A stretch of 6,541 nucleotides of DNA from Clostridia bacterium (GTDB taxonomy: Bacteria > Bacillota > Clostridia > Oscillospirales > CAG-272): the NCBI GenBank assembly GCA_017451975.1, contig JAFTNI010000213.1, positions 1-6,541 on the forward strand, written 5' to 3'. Positions 6,203 to 6,541 of the stretch are shown piece by piece. Positions within the stretch are counted from its first letter, which is position 1; each line of letters starts with the position of its first letter. A program made the translations under genes and the position numbers. A model generated the notes under the pieces. The model was not told the DNA's origin and did not search any database. It saw only the letters and a list, made by a program, of their open reading frames with translations.

Positions 6203-6210
6203 TATTGAAT
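6179..6210. repeat. 10-bp inverted repeat in the divergent intergenic region
   Basis: ATTCAATAAA (6179-6188) and TTTATTGAAT (6201-6210) are perfect reverse complements separated by 12 bp. It overlaps the putative -10 of the minus-strand promoter and lies about 65 bp before the -35 of the PurF-like gene, a fitting position for a dimeric regulator site. In AT-rich DNA such a repeat could be chance. Confidence 0.4.
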
Positions 6211-6275
6211 TTTTCGCCGGAAATATAAATTTTTTTGTTTTTTTTGGAAATTTAAAATGAGTTTTAAAATGAATA

Positions 6276-6304
6276 TTGACCTGTTTTTAAATTTATGATA
6301 TAAT
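6276..6304 (+). promoter_or_regulatory. Strong sigma-A type promoter for the PurF-like gene
   Basis: TTGACC (6276-6281) and TATAAT (6299-6304) are separated by exactly 17 bp, five of six and six of six consensus matches. Upstream lie A/T tracts, including TTTAAAATGA repeated at 6251-6260 and 6263-6272, that could serve as an UP element. Transcription should begin near 6311, giving a leader of about 30 bases with GGGAGG at 6330-6335, six bases before the ATG. No purine repressor box or riboswitch was recognised in this short leader. Confidence 0.8.
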
Positions 6305-6341
6305 AAAAACGTATTTGAAAAAGCTTATCGGGAGGTTATTT

Positions 6342-6541
6342 ATGGGTGGCTTTTTTGGCGCTGTTTGTAAGCGCGATGTAATATCTGACGTGTTCTTTGG
6401 AACAGACTACCATTCGCATTTGGGAACAAGGCGCGGGGGCATGGCGGCTTACGATGCGGAAATTGGTTTGCAAAGGGAAATTCATAACATTCAGAATTCC
6501 CCGTTCAGAACTAAGTTTGATAAAGTTTTCGATGAAATGCG
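6342..6541 (+). CDS. PurF-like amidophosphoribosyltransferase homologue lacking the N-terminal catalytic Cys (partial, 3' end outside window)
   Basis: Sixty-six codons are visible. The N-terminus MGGFFGAV is followed by FFGTDYHSHLGTRRGGMAAYD (18-38), matching the start of glutamine amidotransferase class II domains of PurF (MCGIxG..., then LGxLxHRGxxxxG). PurF makes phosphoribosylamine, the first purine synthesis step, using Cys exposed after Met removal to release ammonia from glutamine. Here residue 2 is Gly, and the only Cys in the visible part is Cys9 (VCKRD). Without that Cys the glutaminase reaction should fail. I recall a divergent PurF-like group with MGGFFG starts in Clostridia and Bacteroides, usually annotated simply as amidophosphoribosyltransferase; a true purF is likely elsewhere in the genome. 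GGGAGG six bases upstream supports ATG 6342. The phosphoribosyltransferase half is not visible, so its state cannot be judged. Confidence 0.8.
   Translation, partial: MGGFFGAVCKRDVISDVFFGTDYHSHLGTRRGGMAAYDAEIGLQREIHNIQNSPFRTKFDKVFDEM

Overview
The window looks like chromosomal DNA from a spore-forming Clostridia-type member of the Bacillota, probably an uncultured gut lineage. Four things point there: a yunB sporulation gene; the gene order glycoprotease-like, xseA, xseB, ispA, which is familiar from Clostridia; strong GGAGG-type ribosome binding sites; and an intergenic palindromic repeat of a kind common in Clostridia. The assignment comes from gene content and protein motifs only; no species can be named.

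Layout. (1) Positions 1-3712 read as one plus-strand operon. It contains the tail of a TsaD-like glycoprotease, xseA and xseB (the two subunits of exodeoxyribonuclease VII), a short-chain (E)-prenyl diphosphate synthase (ispA), a HAD-IIB phosphatase related to eukaryotic-type phosphomannomutase, and a small membrane protein of unknown function. All junctions are tight: gaps of 4, 1, 1, 15 and 1 nt. (2) Positions 3713-3934 hold no gene. They contain a MITE-like palindromic element followed directly by a perfect 20-bp inverted repeat. The right arm of that repeat carries the ribosome binding site of yunB (3935-4564). (3) On the minus strand, a two-gene unit (6121 down to 4615) encodes an uncharacterised membrane protein and a COG1313 (PflX-type) radical SAM protein, overlapping as ATGAATAA. 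This unit converges on yunB. (4) Positions 6122-6341 are an AT-rich divergent control region with a near-consensus sigma-A promoter driving a PurF-like gene, which is cut off by the window end and lacks the usual catalytic cysteine.

How the genes fit together. xseA/xseB/ispA is a widely conserved housekeeping cluster for DNA repair plus isoprenoid synthesis; dxs often follows ispA, but here a HAD phosphatase and a membrane protein take that place. The points most worth following up are the hairpin that would hide the yunB ribosome binding site on read-through transcripts while a sporulation-type -10 sits in its loop, the Cys-less PurF-like protein, a HAD phosphatase with an atypical motif II, and a Ser at the chain-length position of the prenyl synthase. 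No CRISPR array, tRNA, rRNA, phage or insertion-sequence transposase was seen.
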